Shown here piece after piece: positions 62,641-64,000 of a stretch of 64,000 nucleotides of DNA; position 1 is the first letter of the stretch, and every line of letters starts with the position of its first letter. A model generated the notes under the pieces. It was not told the DNA's origin and ran no database searches. It was given only the letters and a program-made list of their open reading frames with translations. Where the stretch lies: assembly GCF_015752205.1 (NCBI RefSeq), contig NZ_JADOVG010000002.1, positions 1-64,000 of the forward strand, written 5' to 3'. Made by a program: the position numbers and the translations under genes. The DNA is from Polaromonas sp. CG_9.7. Its GTDB lineage: Bacteria > Pseudomonadota > Gammaproteobacteria > Burkholderiales > Burkholderiaceae_C.

Positions 62641-63097
62641 TCTTGACGCTGTCAAGTCGTCGGTCAAGACCTTGTTTTGCCGGCTTTAGCTCCCCAGCGC
62701 CATGCTCCATGGTTGCCACCAGAGCTGCGCTGGCCCTCGGGCAATCCCATAGTCAGCTTTCCTCCAGGGCTTGAACTGCGATACCTGGCGGTTCAGTGCC
62801 ATCTCCAGATATTCCTGGAATTTTTTTGAGTCGCTCAATCTTGCGCTCGCTCATATGCGCAATGTCCTGCAGCCAAGATCATTCTTGTGCTGCCAAGGTA
62901 GCGCTGCAGTGTTCCATCCTCCCTTGTCAGGCGTCAGTTAATTTGTGATGAAGCACCGGGTCGCCCAGGCGTATGGCCGAGTCGATCCAGAAGATCGATT
63001 CAGGTTCCCGTGGCCACTTGCAAGGGTTATTACTTGATTGACAGTTGATGTTCATGCCTCTACATTGAATATATGAAACATCATTCCAAATAATAGA

Positions 63098-63856
63098 ATG
63101 GATAAAACATTAATCAAAGGCGTGCACTTGCTGCAGCTTATGGTCGAGTCGGCACGGCCTTGGACTGTGTCGGGTCTGTCCAAGGCATTGGGCTTGCAAG
63201 GCAGTAACGTGCATCGCACTTTGCAGACGTGGTGCGCGTTGGGAGTTGTCGCGCAGTCGGAGAAAACGGGCGAATACCACTGCACGCTTAAGTTGTTCGA
63301 ATGGGGTTGCAAGGTGGCCGGTTGCTTCGATGTGCGGCGCCTTGCCCGCGAGCATCTGCTGCAACTGGCCCATACCTCACAGGAAACGATCCACTTGTCT
63401 GTGCTGGAAGGCGCGGAAATTGTTTATCTCGACAAGATCGACAGCCCGCAACCGGTACGCGCCTATTCCGAAGTTGGCGGCCGGGCTCCAGCGCACTGTG
63501 TGGCCACGGGAAAAGCACTGCTGGCCTATGGCGACTTGCGCGCACTGGATCATCTCCCCAATCCTTTGCCGTGCCCAACTTCCAAAACGATTGGATCGCT
63601 GGAGAAGCTCAAGGCAGAGCTGGTCCGGATCCGTGCGTGCGGCTATGCCACCAACTTTGAAGAGTGGCGCGAAGGGGTGCACGGCCTGGGCGCTGTAATT
63701 TTTGATGCGAGTGGTGTGGCGGTGGCTGCCGTGGGATTGTCCGCACCTGCCAGCCGCATGGGGGACGAACGGGTCCGGCAACTGGGTCAATTGGTATGGG
63801 AAACAGCGCAAAAAATTACGCGGGCGCTTGGAGGACGCGTGCAGCAGGATTCATGA
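63098..63856 (+). CDS. IclR-family transcriptional regulator
   Basis: A 252-residue regulator. N-terminal winged helix (LIKGVHLLQLMVESARPWTVSGLSKALGLQGSNVHRTLQTWCALGVVAQS), C-terminal IclR ligand domain (ETIHLSVLEGAEIVYLDKIDSPQPVRAYSEVGGRAPAHCVATGKALLAYG and EGVHGLGAVIFDASGVAVAAVGLSAP). It lies directly upstream of a Bug/TctC gene on the same strand, a common pairing in which IclR regulates uptake and catabolism of a carboxylate. The effector is unknown. Confidence 0.92.
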   Translation: MDKTLIKGVHLLQLMVESARPWTVSGLSKALGLQGSNVHRTLQTWCALGVVAQSEKTGEYHCTLKLFEWGCKVAGCFDVRRLAREHLLQLAHTSQETIHLSVLEGAEIVYLDKIDSPQPVRAYSEVGGRAPAHCVATGKALLAYGDLRALDHLPNPLPCPTSKTIGSLEKLKAELVRIRACGYATNFEEWREGVHGLGAVIFDASGVAVAAVGLSAPASRMGDERVRQLGQLVWETAQKITRALGGRVQQDS

Positions 63857-63907
63857 AATGTTGCGGTGGTAAGCCGCTTCCTGTAAATCAACTATTTAGG
63901 AGACAAC

Positions 63908-64000
63908 ATGAAACGACATCATTTCGCAATGGCCTTCATGGCCGGATCAGCTCTCGGGCTGACCGCCTTGCCTGCTCTGGCCCAGGACAAATACCCCAAC
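63908..64000 (+). CDS. Bug/TctC-like binding protein, N-terminal part cut by window edge
   Basis: Only 31 codons are present: a signal peptide (RHHFAMAFMAGSALGLTAL, PALAQ) and the mature start DKYPN, which fits the QDKYPNKPI opening of Bug proteins. TAGGAGACA gives a strong ribosome site. It follows the IclR gene by 51 bp. The family assignment is based on the signal-peptide end and context. Confidence 0.6.
   Translation, partial: MKRHHFAMAFMAGSALGLTALPALAQDKYPN

Noticed and set aside
62640..63000. Further transposase-like sequence upstream of the IS630 remnant
   Set aside because: Short leftward frames (for example NRQVSQFKPWRKADYGIARG) match no family I can name, so I did not assign them.

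Overview
The window looks like a chromosomal segment of a Comamonadaceae betaproteobacterium close to Polaromonas, Rhodoferax or Acidovorax. This is inferred from the high GC content, the gene complement (Bug/TctC binding proteins, LivFGHMK with acyl-CoA synthetases, CoA-dependent aromatic catabolism, PQQ biosynthesis, DUF1840, DUF2244) and interspersed repeats that I associate with that family. No rRNA or tRNA gene and no CRISPR array was seen. The sequence starts inside an IS3-type insertion sequence and ends inside a Bug/TctC gene.

Layout. 0-2 kb: IS3 end, then SOS-controlled umuDC. 2-6.2 kb: a secreted RcnB-like protein, a histidine kinase divergent from an orphan receiver, and a secreted GH18 chitinase. 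6.7-14.6 kb: a leftward catabolic cluster (FAD monooxygenase/OYE fusion, MarR, enoyl-CoA hydratase, acyl-CoA dehydrogenase, aryl-CoA ligase, thioesterase, RidA) that best fits aerobic 2-aminobenzoate (anthranilate) degradation through its CoA thioester. 14.7-19.6 kb: a 2-oxoglutarate dioxygenase, DUF1840, two Bug binding proteins and a PaaK-like ligase. 19.8-28.2 kb: a complete branched-chain-type ABC uptake operon led by an acyl-CoA synthetase, with a divergent Crp/Fnr regulator.

28.5-41 kb: two PQQ sugar-dehydrogenase-like proteins, each paired with a cytochrome c, enclose a copper-handling cluster behind a CueR-type promoter (CopZ-like, Met-rich lipoprotein, DUF302, CopA ATPase), a DUF4331/lipoprotein pair, DUF305, DUF2244 and RluF. 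41-47.6 kb: htpG, an M23 peptidase gene disrupted by two simple-sequence frameshifts, SrkA-like kinase, OhrA/OhrR and a methyltransferase. 48-52.4 kb: aldehyde dehydrogenase behind a sigma-54 promoter, DUF779 and its likely AcoR-type activator. 52.6-61.6 kb: a proline iminopeptidase-like hydrolase, pqqABCDE (pqqA encodes 24 residues) and the four-part ABC system associated with PQQ-dependent alcohol oxidation. 61.7-64 kb: a lectin-like lipoprotein, an IS630 remnant, an IclR regulator and a partial Bug protein.

How it fits together: the bacterium appears to import aromatic or organic acids, activate them as CoA thioesters, and oxidise alcohols, aldehydes and sugars in the periplasm with PQQ enzymes that feed c-type cytochromes. 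The most unusual theme is that mobile repeats have become coding sequence. A GC-rich palindromic element encodes much of the linker of the monooxygenase/OYE fusion, and an AT-rich TAGCT element seen about twelve times supplies a signal-peptide region, protein C-termini and stop codons.
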